Origin: JAQBQB01 sp035554995
Lineage (GTDB): Bacteria > Gemmatimonadota > Gemmatimonadetes > Gemmatimonadales > Gemmatimonadaceae
Direction of reading: 5' to 3'
Assembly (NCBI GenBank): GCA_035554995.1
Contig: DATMHK010000073.1
Span: 8,238 to 72,237, forward strand
DNA: 64,000 nt
In this document: positions 33,583-41,474 of the stretch, one piece after another
Numbering within the stretch: the first letter of the stretch is position 1
How the letters are laid out: every line of letters starts with the position of its first letter
The notes under the pieces: model-generated
Told to the model about the DNA's origin: nothing
Databases searched by the model: none
Seen by the model: the letters and a program-made list of their open reading frames with translations, nothing else
Translations under genes and position numbers: made by a program

Positions 33583-36066
33583 ATGCTTGACGGGTTTCGA
33601 TGGGATCTCGCGTATGCGTTGCGTGGACTTCGACGCTCGCGCGGGTTCACGATCACCGCAATCGCAACCCTTGGACTCGGGATCGGAGCAAACGCCGCGA
33701 TGTTCGGCGTGGTCGACCGCCTGATGTTCCGTCGACTGCCGTACCTCCGCGACCCCGGAAGCGTACATCGCGTCTACCTGCAATCGACCGTGCGCGGCGG
33801 CGTGGTGACGAGCACCGTGTTCCCATACGCTCGCTACCTCGATCTCGAGCGATCGACGAGATCGTTCTCGCAGTACGCGGCGTTCTCATTGAACACGTGG
33901 GCCGTAGGAACCGGCGCCGATGCGCGCGAGCAGCCGGTCGCCGCAGTCAGCGCTTCGTTCTTCGATTTCTTCACTGCTCGTCCGGCGCTCGGCAGATTCT
34001 TCGATGCGTCGGAGGATGTCGTCCCGCGCGGCGCGGCTGTCGCGGTTCTCGACCACGGATTCTGGCAGCGTGAGCTCGGCGGCAAGAACGTCATCGGGCA
34101 ACGGCTGGAGATCGGCACGATCTCCTATACGGTCATCGGTGTCGCGCCAAGCGGATTTGTCGGCGTCGCGACCAGTCGTGCACCGGTGGCGTATGTCCCG
34201 ATCACCACCGTCGCGGCGAACGACAATCCATCGAGTCTCACTACGTATTTCACCGGCTATCGGTGGGACTTCACGAGCATGATGGTGCGGCGGCGGCCCG
34301 GCGTCACCCGGGACGCGGCAACAGCCGACTTGACCGCGGCGTTCGTGCGGAGTCGAGATGCGGCACGGCTCCAGATGCCGACGATGAGTCCATCGGCGAT
34401 CGCGCATCCGACTGCCGTCGCCGGACCAATCAAGACCGCGGCCGGTCCAGCCGCCGGTCTCGAATCGAAAACGATTCTGTGGGTGACGGGAGTTGCGGTC
34501 ATCGTTCTCCTCGTTGCCTGCGCGAACGTGGCGAACTTGATGCTCGCGCGAATCTTGAGCCGCCGCCGCGAGATCGCGGTGCGGTTGGCCCTCGGGGTCA
34601 GTCGCCGCCGTCTCGCCATGCAACTGCTGACCGAGAGCCTGCTGCTCTCGATGGCTGGCGCAATTGCCGGCCTTCTCGTCGCGACATGGGGCAGCGCGGC
34701 ACTTCGCACCCTGGTGCCGTCGGACGGCATCGAGCGGAACGTCTTCACGGATGGGCGAACACTCGGTCTCGCCGCCGCGTGTGCCGTCGTTACAGGTGCG
34801 CTGACCGCCATCGGTCCGACCCTGTTCGCCATTGGCGGCGACGTCGCCCAGACGCTCAGGGCGGGGGTTCGCGGCGGAACGTATCAGCGTTCTCACATGC
34901 GATCGATACTCCTCATTTCACAGGGCGCGCTCTCCGTCATTCTTCTCGTAGGCGCCGGTCTGTTCGTGCGCAGCCTCGACCGCGTGCGTACGATCCACCT
35001 GGGCTACGACGCCGAGCGAGTGCTCATCGCATTTCCGAATACGCGCGGCGTTCGTCTGGACAGTGCCGCGCGCGTCCGGCTGTATACCGACCTTCTCGAG
35101 GCCGCGCGCTCGACGCCCGGCGTCGACGCGGCCGCCCGCATCGACTCGCGGCCGTTTGCGACGAACATGGCCCCGCTCTACGTCGACGGCATCGATTCTG
35201 TCCAGAAGCTTGGCCGTTTCGACCTGCAGGTTGCGACACCCGACTACTTCCGGGTCATGAATACGCGCATCATCCAAGGGCGCGGCTTCAACGCCGCCGA
35301 CCGCGCTGGTACGCCGCGCGTGGCCGTCGTCAGCGAGGCGATGGCGCGGACATTGTGGCCGGGCAAGAACGCCATCGGCCAGTGCATTCGCATCTCGGCG
35401 GACACCATGCCGTGCACGACCGTCATCGGCGTCGCGGCGGACGCGGCCTACGAGAATCTCACCGACGACCGGCGATTCGTGCAGTACGTTCCGTTGGAGC
35501 AATTCGGACCGCACTGGGGGAATAAGCTGTTGCTGCGCGTCGGGGCGAGGCCGGGGACGGGCGGGGAGCCCTCGATCGACGACGTACGTCGCGCGCTGCA
35601 GCGCGCCATGCCGGCGCCGGGTTATGTCACCGTCCAGCCGTTCGAAGACCTCGTCGACGCACAGCGCCGCTCGTGGGCGTTGGGAGCGACGATGTTCGTC
35701 GCGTTTGGCGGTCTCGCGCTGCTCGTTGCTGCGGTTGGCCTCTACGGTGTGATCGCGTACGGCGTCGCACAGCGGATGCACGAGCTGGCGGTTCGCGTTG
35801 CGCTCGGCGCGCAGCGAAATGACGTCGTGAGGCTCGTCGTGGGTCAGGGCATCGCGTTCGCCGTTGCGGGCGTCAGCATCGGGCTGTTGTTGGCGTTCCT
35901 CGCGGCGCGATGGATCCAACCGTTGCTGTTTCAACAATCAGCGACGGACCCTCTGACGTACAGCGCGGTTGCAGGCATCGTCCTGCTGGTTGCGCTGATG
36001 GCGAGCGCCATCCCTGCCGCACGCGCGACGCGCGCCGATCCGAACGCGGCGTTGCGCGCGGATTGA
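33583..36066 (+). CDS. ADOP-type ABC transporter permease (two MacB/FtsX units)
   Basis: 827 residues: first TM and MacB_PCD-like periplasmic domain (RDLAYALRGLRRSRGFTIT-type start, TLGLGIGANAAMFGVVDRLM), FtsX helices around residue 300-420 (LLVACANVANLMLARILSRR), then a second periplasmic domain and C-terminal helices (ALLVAAVGLYGVIAYGVAQR). This is the acidobacterial duplicated orphan permease (ADOP) layout. These permeases are usually paired with a PadR regulator and no dedicated ATPase. Here no PadR precedes it; one lies 320 bases downstream with a HAAS-type protein. It lacks the N-terminal permease prefix domain seen in the copy at 59839. Confidence 0.9.
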   Translation: MLDGFRWDLAYALRGLRRSRGFTITAIATLGLGIGANAAMFGVVDRLMFRRLPYLRDPGSVHRVYLQSTVRGGVVTSTVFPYARYLDLERSTRSFSQYAAFSLNTWAVGTGADAREQPVAAVSASFFDFFTARPALGRFFDASEDVVPRGAAVAVLDHGFWQRELGGKNVIGQRLEIGTISYTVIGVAPSGFVGVATSRAPVAYVPITTVAANDNPSSLTTYFTGYRWDFTSMMVRRRPGVTRDAATADLTAAFVRSRDAARLQMPTMSPSAIAHPTAVAGPIKTAAGPAAGLESKTILWVTGVAVIVLLVACANVANLMLARILSRRREIAVRLALGVSRRRLAMQLLTESLLLSMAGAIAGLLVATWGSAALRTLVPSDGIERNVFTDGRTLGLAAACAVVTGALTAIGPTLFAIGGDVAQTLRAGVRGGTYQRSHMRSILLISQGALSVILLVGAGLFVRSLDRVRTIHLGYDAERVLIAFPNTRGVRLDSAARVRLYTDLLEAARSTPGVDAAARIDSRPFATNMAPLYVDGIDSVQKLGRFDLQVATPDYFRVMNTRIIQGRGFNAADRAGTPRVAVVSEAMARTLWPGKNAIGQCIRISADTMPCTTVIGVAADAAYENLTDDRRFVQYVPLEQFGPHWGNKLLLRVGARPGTGGEPSIDDVRRALQRAMPAPGYVTVQPFEDLVDAQRRSWALGATMFVAFGGLALLVAAVGLYGVIAYGVAQRMHELAVRVALGAQRNDVVRLVVGQGIAFAVAGVSIGLLLAFLAARWIQPLLFQQSATDPLTYSAVAGIVLLVALMASAIPAARATRADPNAALRAD

Positions 36067-36131
36067 ACCGAGCCTGTCTGGTCAAGCTCGGAATGACCGG
36101 CTATCGCACCGACGAGCGACGCCGTGAGCTC

Positions 36132-36323
36132 ATGAGCCAAGACTACCAAAGGTCCGTCGCGAGGCAGAGGGCCGGTGGCAGACCGCTCCCGCGCAACGTT
36201 CCGAACTCGCGGTCGATCGTCGTCGGTGGTGCCGCTGTCGAGATCTCGGGGGATCCGGACAGCGTTACCTATGATCCAGTACTCGCGGAGCTCATGAGGT
36301 TCGTCCAAGAGACGCGTCCTTGA
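36132..36323 (+). CDS. Possible small protein (63 aa), unknown
   Basis: The frame has strongly GC-biased third positions like its neighbours. It encodes a basic N-terminus (YQRSVARQRAGGRPLPRNVP) and a beta-like SRSIVVGGAAVEISGDPDS. There is no signal or family match and no clear ribosome site; an upstream ATG at 36093 is in frame. Its TGA overlaps the TTGACA proposed as -35 of the padR promoter. It could be real but remains unproven. Confidence 0.4.
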   Translation: MSQDYQRSVARQRAGGRPLPRNVPNSRSIVVGGAAVEISGDPDSVTYDPVLAELMRFVQETRP

Positions 36324-36373
36324 CACACCTTGCCGCTCGAGGTAGCCTGATACCTATCGCCACAAGGTATCAG
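36320..36373 (+). promoter_or_regulatory. padR promoter with palindromic operator
   Basis: TTGACA (36320-36325) and TAGCCT (36343-36348) are 17 bases apart. Overlapping the -10 and the start region is an inverted repeat CTGATACC (36347-36354), 11 bases, GGTATCAG (36366-36373). A palindrome at this place suggests autorepression by the PadR protein encoded next. Confidence 0.6.
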
Positions 36374-36385
36374 CGAGGGTCTGTC

Positions 36386-36724
36386 GTGGAAAGAAACAAT
36401 CCGCCATTCATGTCGGGAGTCCCTGAGCTGTTGCTGCTCAGGCTTCTCGCGGACGACGAGCTATATGGCTACGAGATCGTGCGAAAAGTTCGCGGAGCGA
36501 CCGGTGACGCTATTTCCCTCGGCGAGGGCGTCGTGTATCCAGTCTTGCACGCTCTTGAAGCGGCGGGCGCCCTTCGCTCTCGACGCCGCCTCGTCAATGG
36601 CCGCGAGCGCGTGTACTACACAGCGACAAAGAAGGGACGCAGCCGCCTCGCGAGCCTCTCCGCGCACTGGAGGCGAATTAACGATGGAATTCATCTCGCC
36701 TTAGCAGAGATGATCCATGCATGA
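36386..36724 (+). CDS. PadR-family transcriptional regulator
   Basis: 112 residues. The winged-helix domain reads PELLLLRLLADDELYGYEIV, ISLGEGVVYPVLHALEAAGA and RVYYTATKKGRSRLASLSAH, the PadR signature. I chose GTG at 36386 because GAGGG sits six bases upstream; the next ATG is 36410. The C-terminal dimerisation helix is short, as in the small PadR subgroup tied to ADOP/HAAS loci. The end overlaps the following gene by eight bases. Likely represses its own operon through the palindrome just upstream. Confidence 0.88.
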   Translation: MERNNPPFMSGVPELLLLRLLADDELYGYEIVRKVRGATGDAISLGEGVVYPVLHALEAAGALRSRRRLVNGRERVYYTATKKGRSRLASLSAHWRRINDGIHLALAEMIHA

Positions 36725-37436
36725 GTCGGATTTCAATTCGCTGAAGGACGCCCTGCTGCGCGGAGGCGTCGCGCCCAGGCACGTTCGGCGGACGATCGCC
36801 GAGTTGCGGGATCATCATACCGATCTCTTCGCTGAAGCATTCGCTAGAGGATGCTCGGTGGAGAACGCCGAGCGGGAAGCGTCGATGCGCTTGGGCGATC
36901 ACGACTCATTGGCAGCCCAGATTCTCGCCCGACCCGAGCTGAGATCATGGGCACACCGCTGGCCGTGGCTCGTGTACTGTGTAACTCCGACCGTCGTATT
37001 CATTTTCGTTTTCGCCGCGCTTCTTCTGCTCCTCGGGCGGTCCGGCGCGGGTCACACCGACTACAGCTCCTACGCGAATCGCTGGGGCTCGCCAGAGTCG
37101 CTATGGTCACTTCCCGGCGCGATTCGGTTGTTCCGCGTCGTCGGACTCCCACTGCTTCTGGCGGGTGGCTGCTGTTTTCTCGCCGGTCGACGCCGAACCG
37201 CGCCGCGTTGGCCAATCGTCGGCGTTATCCTGGCGTCGATCATCGGTGCGGCTTTCCAGTTCGATGTGTGCTGGCCTTACGGCGCGAATGCGCATGGAGC
37301 GCTCTGTTTGAGGACCAACCTGTTCCCGCCCTTTATCGGCATCACAGGCACGATCCTCCACGCGGCGGCAATATCTGTTGCCACCCTCGGGCCTTATCTC
37401 TGGTGGAGGAGGGGCGTAACACGGGCGTTATCATAG
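36717..37436 (+). CDS. HAAS-type (permease prefix domain) membrane protein
   Basis: 239 residues. The N-terminal ~75 residues (LKDALLRGGVAPRHVRRTIA, ELRDHHTDLFAEAFARG, MRLGDHDSLAAQILARPEL) form the helical HAAS/permease-prefix domain. About four membrane helices follow (FIFVFAALLLLLG, LPLLLAGGCCFLA, IVGVILASIIGAAF, LHAAAISVATLGPYLWW). It overlaps padR by eight bases, the standard PadR-HAAS pair. It may modulate the ADOP permease encoded upstream at 33583 (inference). Confidence 0.8.
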   Translation: MHESDFNSLKDALLRGGVAPRHVRRTIAELRDHHTDLFAEAFARGCSVENAEREASMRLGDHDSLAAQILARPELRSWAHRWPWLVYCVTPTVVFIFVFAALLLLLGRSGAGHTDYSSYANRWGSPESLWSLPGAIRLFRVVGLPLLLAGGCCFLAGRRRTAPRWPIVGVILASIIGAAFQFDVCWPYGANAHGALCLRTNLFPPFIGITGTILHAAAISVATLGPYLWWRRGVTRALS

Positions 37437-37470
37437 CCATTGCTCGCGGAGCGAACGGGTTCAACAGCTC

Positions 37471-37485
37471 CAGCGTTCGTTAGGC
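37471..37485 (-). repeat. attC-like 3' motif copy 1 (end of the 99-aa membrane protein gene)
   Basis: On the plus strand CAGCGTTCGTTAGGC; on the minus strand GCCTAACGAACGCTG, with GCCTAAC fitting the integron core RYYYAAC and containing the gene's TAA stop. About 60 bases further in the minus direction lies GTGTTACGC, a possible partner (GTTACGC, one base off the complement). Confidence 0.5.
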
Positions 37486-37779
37486 GTCGGGCAAAGGATC
37501 GACATCGGTGGGGCGTTTTCGGACGCGCCACCACAGAGCGATAGCGAGAAACACGGCGGCCGGAACGACGTAGACCGCGACAACGCCCGCGCCGCTCAGC
37601 GACGGCGGAAAATCCCCGCCGACGACGAAGGGCCGCTGGAGCCGAAGAGCGAGTGCGGGCATGAGTCGAAGTGCGAAAGGATCGCCGCCACTCCGCAGGC
37701 CAAAGCCGGCGACCGCGGCGAAGGCGAGAAGAATCCCGCTGATCGTGAATGCGATGCGATCTAAGCTCACGTGATGCAT
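37480..37779 (-). CDS. Small membrane protein of unknown function
   Basis: 99 residues with two hydrophobic helices: TISGILLAFAAVAGFGL (about 12-28) and VVAVYVVPAAVFLAIALWW (about 66-84), followed by a basic-acidic tail. No family recognised. Its TAA stop is part of GCCTAACGAACGCTG, a motif shared with other minus-strand genes in this window. A GTTAGAG core (37788-37794) lies nine bases beyond its start. The unit of about 375 bases has the size of an integron gene cassette (inference). Confidence 0.65.
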   Translation of the reverse strand: MHHVSLDRIAFTISGILLAFAAVAGFGLRSGGDPFALRLMPALALRLQRPFVVGGDFPPSLSGAGVVAVYVVPAAVFLAIALWWRVRKRPTDVDPLPDA

Positions 37780-38066
37780 GTCGTGCCCTCTAACGCCCCG
37801 GCTGAGCGCTCATGGGTGGTGCTTCGCAGTCCACTCCACCATCAGAACGATCACCTCGTTCTCGCGCCCGGGATCGGTGCGCATATGCGCATTGACGGTT
37901 GCCATCAGAAGATATGAATAGGCGCTCAACCCATCGCAGCCAGGCAGCACCGTCCATGCAAACGGTGCTTGCGGCGTCGGGAATCAAAGTTGCTGGCAGG
38001 CGAGACTGGAGCCGCAATCAGCAGGTACCGAAGCCATTTCAGGCGGAACCTCGACAGGGAGTACTA

Positions 38067-38420
38067 ATGGACGAGATCAAAGGAATCGCACGAGTAAGAT
38101 TTCATCCCGGCAAGGTCGAGGAATGGAAGCGCCTGACGGAAGAAGCCATGGAGATCGTGAGGACCAAGGATCGCGGCACGCTGCAGTACGAAATCTTCTT
38201 CAACGCGGACGAGAGCGAGGCGATCGTGTTCGAGCGTTACCGCGATGCCGACGCGGCGATCGAGCATTTTGCCAACATCAGCCATTTGATGCAGCCGCTC
38301 CTGGCCACCGCTTCTGTCACGGGCGAAGTGCTGGGAACGCCGAACGCAAAGATGAAAGAGGAGCTCGCAAAGGGCGGTCCGATCCTGTACACGCCGTGGA
38401 TAGCGCTGCAGGATCGGTGA
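38067..38420 (+). CDS. Antibiotic biosynthesis monooxygenase-fold (ABM) protein
   Basis: 117 residues. IARVRFHPGKVEEWKRLTEE, TLQYEIFFNADESEAIVFER and AAIEHFANISHL follow the ferredoxin-like ABM fold. Members include heme-degrading and quinol monooxygenases as well as proteins of no known activity. AGGGAG five bases before the ATG at 38067 supports the start. It stands alone, and converges with the VOC gene. Confidence 0.82.
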   Translation: MDEIKGIARVRFHPGKVEEWKRLTEEAMEIVRTKDRGTLQYEIFFNADESEAIVFERYRDADAAIEHFANISHLMQPLLATASVTGEVLGTPNAKMKEELAKGGPILYTPWIALQDR

Positions 38421-38445
38421 TTCGACGAGCCCCCGCGCTCCTCCG

Positions 38446-39081
38446 TTACTCCCCTCGCCCAGCGAACAGAACGAGATTGCCATCGGGATCACGCACGATA
38501 AAAGTGCGGGCGCCCCACGGTTCATTTCTCAACGGCTGCGCAAAGTCGATACCCGCCTTCTGATACTCGAGAAAGAGCGGCTTTGCATCTTCGAGTGTGA
38601 TCGAGCAGGCGAGCAGCTGGTCAGCGTCGCGACGCGCAGCGACGACAGGCTCGTCGACTTGCCGCAGGTTCAATCGGGCGCCGTCGCGGAACACCTGAGC
38701 GTAAAACGGCGGCTCACCATAGATGAAAGCAACGGAGAAACCGAGCATGCGCGAATAGAACTCGCACGAGGCGACAATGTCTCGGACGTAGAGCTGTGGC
38801 TCGGCGGCGACGAGTGTGGTCATGGCGGGAGTACCGGTACGGGTTTGCGTCACGAAGTGACTTCCCCGATGGAGCGCCTCCCAGCTGTCAAACCCGACCG
38901 TTCGCGCAACGAGCTCCTGCGCATCCGACAGCAGGAAGGGTTGCGCCAGAATCTCACGGTCATTCAGTCGGCGATAGCGAGGCAACACCGCCCGGATCCG
39001 CGCGGCGACCGGATAGTACTGCGTTCGGTGCCACCGCAGATATAGCTTCGCCTGCTTGCGGAGGTGGTCGATGTTGAGCAT
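38446..39081 (-). CDS. VOC-domain protein with an ankyrin-protein-type N-terminal module
   Basis: 211 residues. Residues 1-75 (LNIDHLRKQAKLYLRWHR, LSDAQELVARTVGFDSWEAL) match the short helical module usually found before ankyrin repeats (LKxQAKxLLR...LxDAQxxIAREYGFxSWxxL). Residues 90-210 form a VOC/bleomycin-resistance-like domain (EPQLYVRDIVASCEFYSRML, WGARTFIVRDPDGNLVLFAG). The VOC part may be an enzyme or a binding protein; the fusion is uncommon. GGAG lies nine bases upstream of the ATG at 39081. Confidence 0.78.
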   Translation of the reverse strand: MLNIDHLRKQAKLYLRWHRTQYYPVAARIRAVLPRYRRLNDREILAQPFLLSDAQELVARTVGFDSWEALHRGSHFVTQTRTGTPAMTTLVAAEPQLYVRDIVASCEFYSRMLGFSVAFIYGEPPFYAQVFRDGARLNLRQVDEPVVAARRDADQLLACSITLEDAKPLFLEYQKAGIDFAQPLRNEPWGARTFIVRDPDGNLVLFAGRGE

Positions 39082-39213
39082 CGCTGGGCACTCCACGGAC
39101 GTCACGTAGGCGGGCGATGCCCCTCCGGCTCGGACGCCGTTGCGCCCTACAGCGCGAGCCAAAGATCGTAATCAGCATGGCGCCTTGTCAATGCAGCCAG
39201 TGCGACGCATGAG

Positions 39214-39864
39214 TCACTGACGTTGTGTCAGCGTGACATGGGTTGCGGCGGCAGTCGGCACATGGCTCGAGCACTCATAGCCCAACGTCCGGAGGTCGAG
39301 TCCGTAGAAGAGATGCTCGCCGGACCCGAGCAACCTCGGTGCGATCGCCACGTGCAGCTCGTCAATCAGCCTCGCTTCGAGGTACTGGCGGATCGTCGAC
39401 ACACCGCCGCCGATCTGCACATCTTTTCCTTGAGCTGCCGCCGTCGCTCGTTCCATCGCCTCGCGGATACCGCCCGTGACAAAGTGGAAGACCGTGCCGC
39501 CTTCCATCTCGATCGGCTGGCGGTCGTGATGCGTCAAAACAAAGACCGGGCCGTGGTACGGCGGATTCTTTCCCCACCAGCCGCGCCAGGCGTCATCGGG
39601 CCACGGACCACGAATCGGGCCGAACATGTTGCGCCCCATGATCCACGCACCGACGCCCTGACCAAAACGCGCCGCGATATCATCATCGACGCCGGTCGCG
39701 CCGCCGCTCTTACCGTTGATGCGCTGGAACGCGCGCGTCGGGATGAACCATTCGTGCAGCGTTTCACCCCCGACGCCTAAGGGATCCTCGCGGGTCTGGA
39801 ACGGGCCGGCGCCGTATCCGTCGAGTGATATTGTGAAGTTGTGCACACGCACACGAGACATCAT
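39214..39864 (-). CDS. Dihydrofolate reductase-fold (RibD C-terminal) family protein
   Basis: 216 residues. RVRVHNFTISLDGYGAG at the start, AWIMGRNMFGPIRG, PVFVLTHHDRQPIEMEGGTV, VQIGGGVSTIRQYLEARLID and ELHVAIAPRLLGSGEHLF are standard for the RibD_C/DHFR-like family. They bind NADPH; the substrate of this branch is unknown. GGGGG lies a few bases before the double ATG. Part of the group of small unrelated minus-strand genes. Confidence 0.85.
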   Translation of the reverse strand: MMSRVRVHNFTISLDGYGAGPFQTREDPLGVGGETLHEWFIPTRAFQRINGKSGGATGVDDDIAARFGQGVGAWIMGRNMFGPIRGPWPDDAWRGWWGKNPPYHGPVFVLTHHDRQPIEMEGGTVFHFVTGGIREAMERATAAAQGKDVQIGGGVSTIRQYLEARLIDELHVAIAPRLLGSGEHLFYGLDLRTLGYECSSHVPTAAATHVTLTQRQ

Positions 39865-39897
39865 CTGCCCCCACGCACGGATGGCCTACGTCAGTCG

Positions 39898-39912
39898 CAG
39901 CGCTCGTTATGT
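39898..39912 (-). repeat. attC-like 3' motif copy 2 (end of zinc-finger gene)
   Basis: Plus strand CAGCGCTCGTTATGT; minus strand ACATAACGAGCGCTG, including the TAA stop of the zinc-finger gene (39907-39909). Confidence 0.5.
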
Positions 39913-40248
39913 GGCTGGACGAAGAGGTTGCACCGCGTCAGTCAGAATGTCATCGATGAGTCCAAGGCAGTCGGCGCAGACCGTGACCGTGCCCACACTC
40001 GTGACATCCGCGAGTGGACGTGGCTGGCGACAGAATCGACAGCGTACGGCGTCCGCTGGTGGGCGACGCGGCGCAAGCACTCGCGCGGCTTTCTGAAAGC
40101 AGTCGCTGCAGAGGTAAACGTCGGGGCCGGCTACCAGGTGGACGGCCTCAGGCTTGGTGCGACCGCATCCCCCGCAGCGTACCGCGGCGTTTAGGCCGGG
40201 GATAAAGCGCGCAGCGGCGCCGCGCGCGAGCTTCGAGACGAGATTCAT
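39907..40248 (-). CDS. Protein with two ClpX-type C4 zinc fingers
   Basis: 113 residues. Two zinc modules of the same kind: CGGCGRTKPEAVHLVAGPDV followed by LCSDC, and CRFCRQPRPLADVT followed by VCADCLGLIDDIL. The second is very close to the zinc-binding domain of ClpX. There is no AAA+ domain. The protein might bind ClpX-like partners or nucleic acid. AGGAG five bases before the ATG at 40248. The TAA stop lies in the recurrent TAACGAGCGCTG motif. Confidence 0.75.
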   Translation of the reverse strand: MNLVSKLARGAAARFIPGLNAAVRCGGCGRTKPEAVHLVAGPDVYLCSDCFQKAARVLAPRRPPADAVRCRFCRQPRPLADVTSVGTVTVCADCLGLIDDILTDAVQPLRPAT

Positions 40249-40300
40249 ACGGTCTCCTATGTCACCAGCATGTGTGGCGCTACGTGACGCCTGAGCTATG

Positions 40301-40376
40301 CCGCCAACGAGTATATGAGAGTTGGGCGGAGCGACGCAATCAATAGACTGTTCGTCTCGTCAGCGTTCGTCAGGCG
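40301..40376 (-). repeat. attC-like imperfect palindrome after the DUF2164 gene
   Basis: Outer arms ccgccaacga (40301-40310) and tcgtcaggcgg (40369-40379) pair with one bulge. Inner gacg (40332-40335) and cgtc (40353-40356) also pair. The right part contains CAGCGTTCGTCAGGC (40361-40375), copy 3 of the recurrent motif. Size and shape fit an integron attC site read on the minus strand. Confidence 0.5.
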
Positions 40377-40381
40377 GGCCG

Positions 40382-40654
40382 TCACCGAGATGCTCGCCGG
40401 ACAGACGCGTTAGGCCAAAAAGCAAATTCAGGGACCGAGCAAGCACCTTCGAGGTCGGCCAGCCGATCTCTGAGATATGTCTGCGCATCGGCGATGGCGC
40501 CATTGTAAATCGTCGGTGCGATTTCTTTGATAAAGAACTCGAGAACCAAGCCGGCCTTCAGCTCCCCAATGTCCTGATCGAGCTCTTCGAGGAAGTAGCG
40601 CCTGATAGAAGCAATCGACTGCTTCCTCGCGTCATCAGATGGCATAATAGTCAT
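40382..40654 (-). CDS. DUF2164 family protein
   Basis: 90 residues. KQSIASIRRYFLEELDQDIG, ELKAGLVLEFFIKEIAPTIY and NGAIADAQTYLRDRLADLEG match DUF2164, small cytoplasmic proteins of unknown function with a conserved EELD.DIG..KA..LL.FF...IG..YN.A..DA. AAGGGG six bases before the ATG. A GTTAGGC core (minus strand, 40672-40678) lies 17 bases upstream of the start, and another GCCTAAC (40409-40415) lies inside its 3' end. The attC-like palindrome follows the stop. Confidence 0.85.
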   Translation of the reverse strand: MTIMPSDDARKQSIASIRRYFLEELDQDIGELKAGLVLEFFIKEIAPTIYNGAIADAQTYLRDRLADLEGACSVPEFAFWPNASVRRASR

Positions 40655-40755
40655 GGATCCCCTTCTGGTCGGCCTAACGCCCCAGCTCGGCGGCAACGGG
40701 ATCATATAAGAGTGATGCCGAAGGCATCACAATTCAACTTGAATCTGTTGTCGGC

Positions 40756-40833
40756 TTGGCCATGCGACCAAACGGAATATGACTTGACACAAGATGATAA
40801 CAGGTGCTTGATTTGGTCGTATGACCAAATCAA
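40756..40833 (+). promoter_or_regulatory. tetR control region with two related palindromes
   Basis: The main site has arms TTGATTTGGTC (40808-40818) and GACCAAATCAA (40823-40833), a perfect 11-bp inverted repeat with a four-base centre that contains the first bases of the ATG (40821). A weaker half-length copy, TTGGCC...GACCAA, is at 40756-40771. TTGACA at 40784-40789 and TTGATT at 40808-40813 could be the promoter, giving a nearly leaderless transcript. Autorepression by the TetR protein is the natural reading. Confidence 0.75.
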
Positions 40834-41474
40834 CAACCGCTGCCCGCATCGCATCCAGTGACGATCCCGTGCTGGAGATCGCCGGCCGCCTGTTTCGTAA
40901 AAACGGGTTCGACGCGACCACGGTGCGACAGATCGCGGATGCCGCCGGGCTTCTGCCGGGCAGTCTCCATTACCGGTATTCGACCAAGGAAGAGATGTTG
41001 CTCGCGTTGGTCGAGCGCGGCATCGCCCACGCGACCGAGGCGGTGCGCCTCGCCGTTGCCGACGCGACCGATCCTTTCGAAAGAATGCGACTGGCGTTGC
41101 GCGCCCACCTTCGCCTCCTCATTCGCGATGATGTCGCGATCTACGTCACGCTTTATGAAGGGCGATCGCTGTCCGGCGACTCCCGGGCGCACATGGTTCG
41201 GTTGCGCGATCGCTACGACGCGCTGTGGGATGGGATTCTCCACGCCGCCGCCGGCACCGGCCGGCTGCGCCGCGACATCGATCTCTCCCTCGTCAGGCTG
41301 CTGCTCCTCGGCGCCGCCAACTGGACGGCCCAATGGTTCTCGCCGAGCGGATCCTACTCGTGCGACGAAGTCGCCGACGCCTATGCAGACCTCTTGTGGC
41401 GCGGACTCGCGCAGCCGGGCGACCGTCCCGTGCTCGAGTTGACGCCGCGTCGCAGACGAGGAAAATCGGTATGA
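40821..41474 (+). CDS. TetR-family transcriptional regulator
   Basis: 217 residues. N-terminal HTH: DPVLEIAGRLFRKNGFDATT, VRQIADAAGLLPGSLHYRYS, TKEEMLLALVERG. The C-terminal domain (about 80-200) is like the KstR2/TetR_C_33 group (LIRDDVAIYVTLYEGRSLSG, LVRLLLLGAANWTAQWFSPS), many of which sense acyl-CoA thioesters. No Shine-Dalgarno precedes the ATG, which lies inside its own palindrome. The stop overlaps the peptidase gene as ATGA, so the peptidase is probably in the regulon. Confidence 0.9.
   Translation: MTKSTTAARIASSDDPVLEIAGRLFRKNGFDATTVRQIADAAGLLPGSLHYRYSTKEEMLLALVERGIAHATEAVRLAVADATDPFERMRLALRAHLRLLIRDDVAIYVTLYEGRSLSGDSRAHMVRLRDRYDALWDGILHAAAGTGRLRRDIDLSLVRLLLLGAANWTAQWFSPSGSYSCDEVADAYADLLWRGLAQPGDRPVLELTPRRRRGKSV

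Noticed and set aside
37790..38017. 75-codon minus-strand frame
   Set aside because: No hydrophobic, cysteine or domain pattern and no ribosome site; the region is better described as intergenic with a GTTAGAG core.
40821..41474. Downstream alternative start for tetR that would free the palindrome
   Set aside because: No ATG or GTG with a ribosome site occurs before the DNA-binding helices, so the ATG inside the palindrome is kept.
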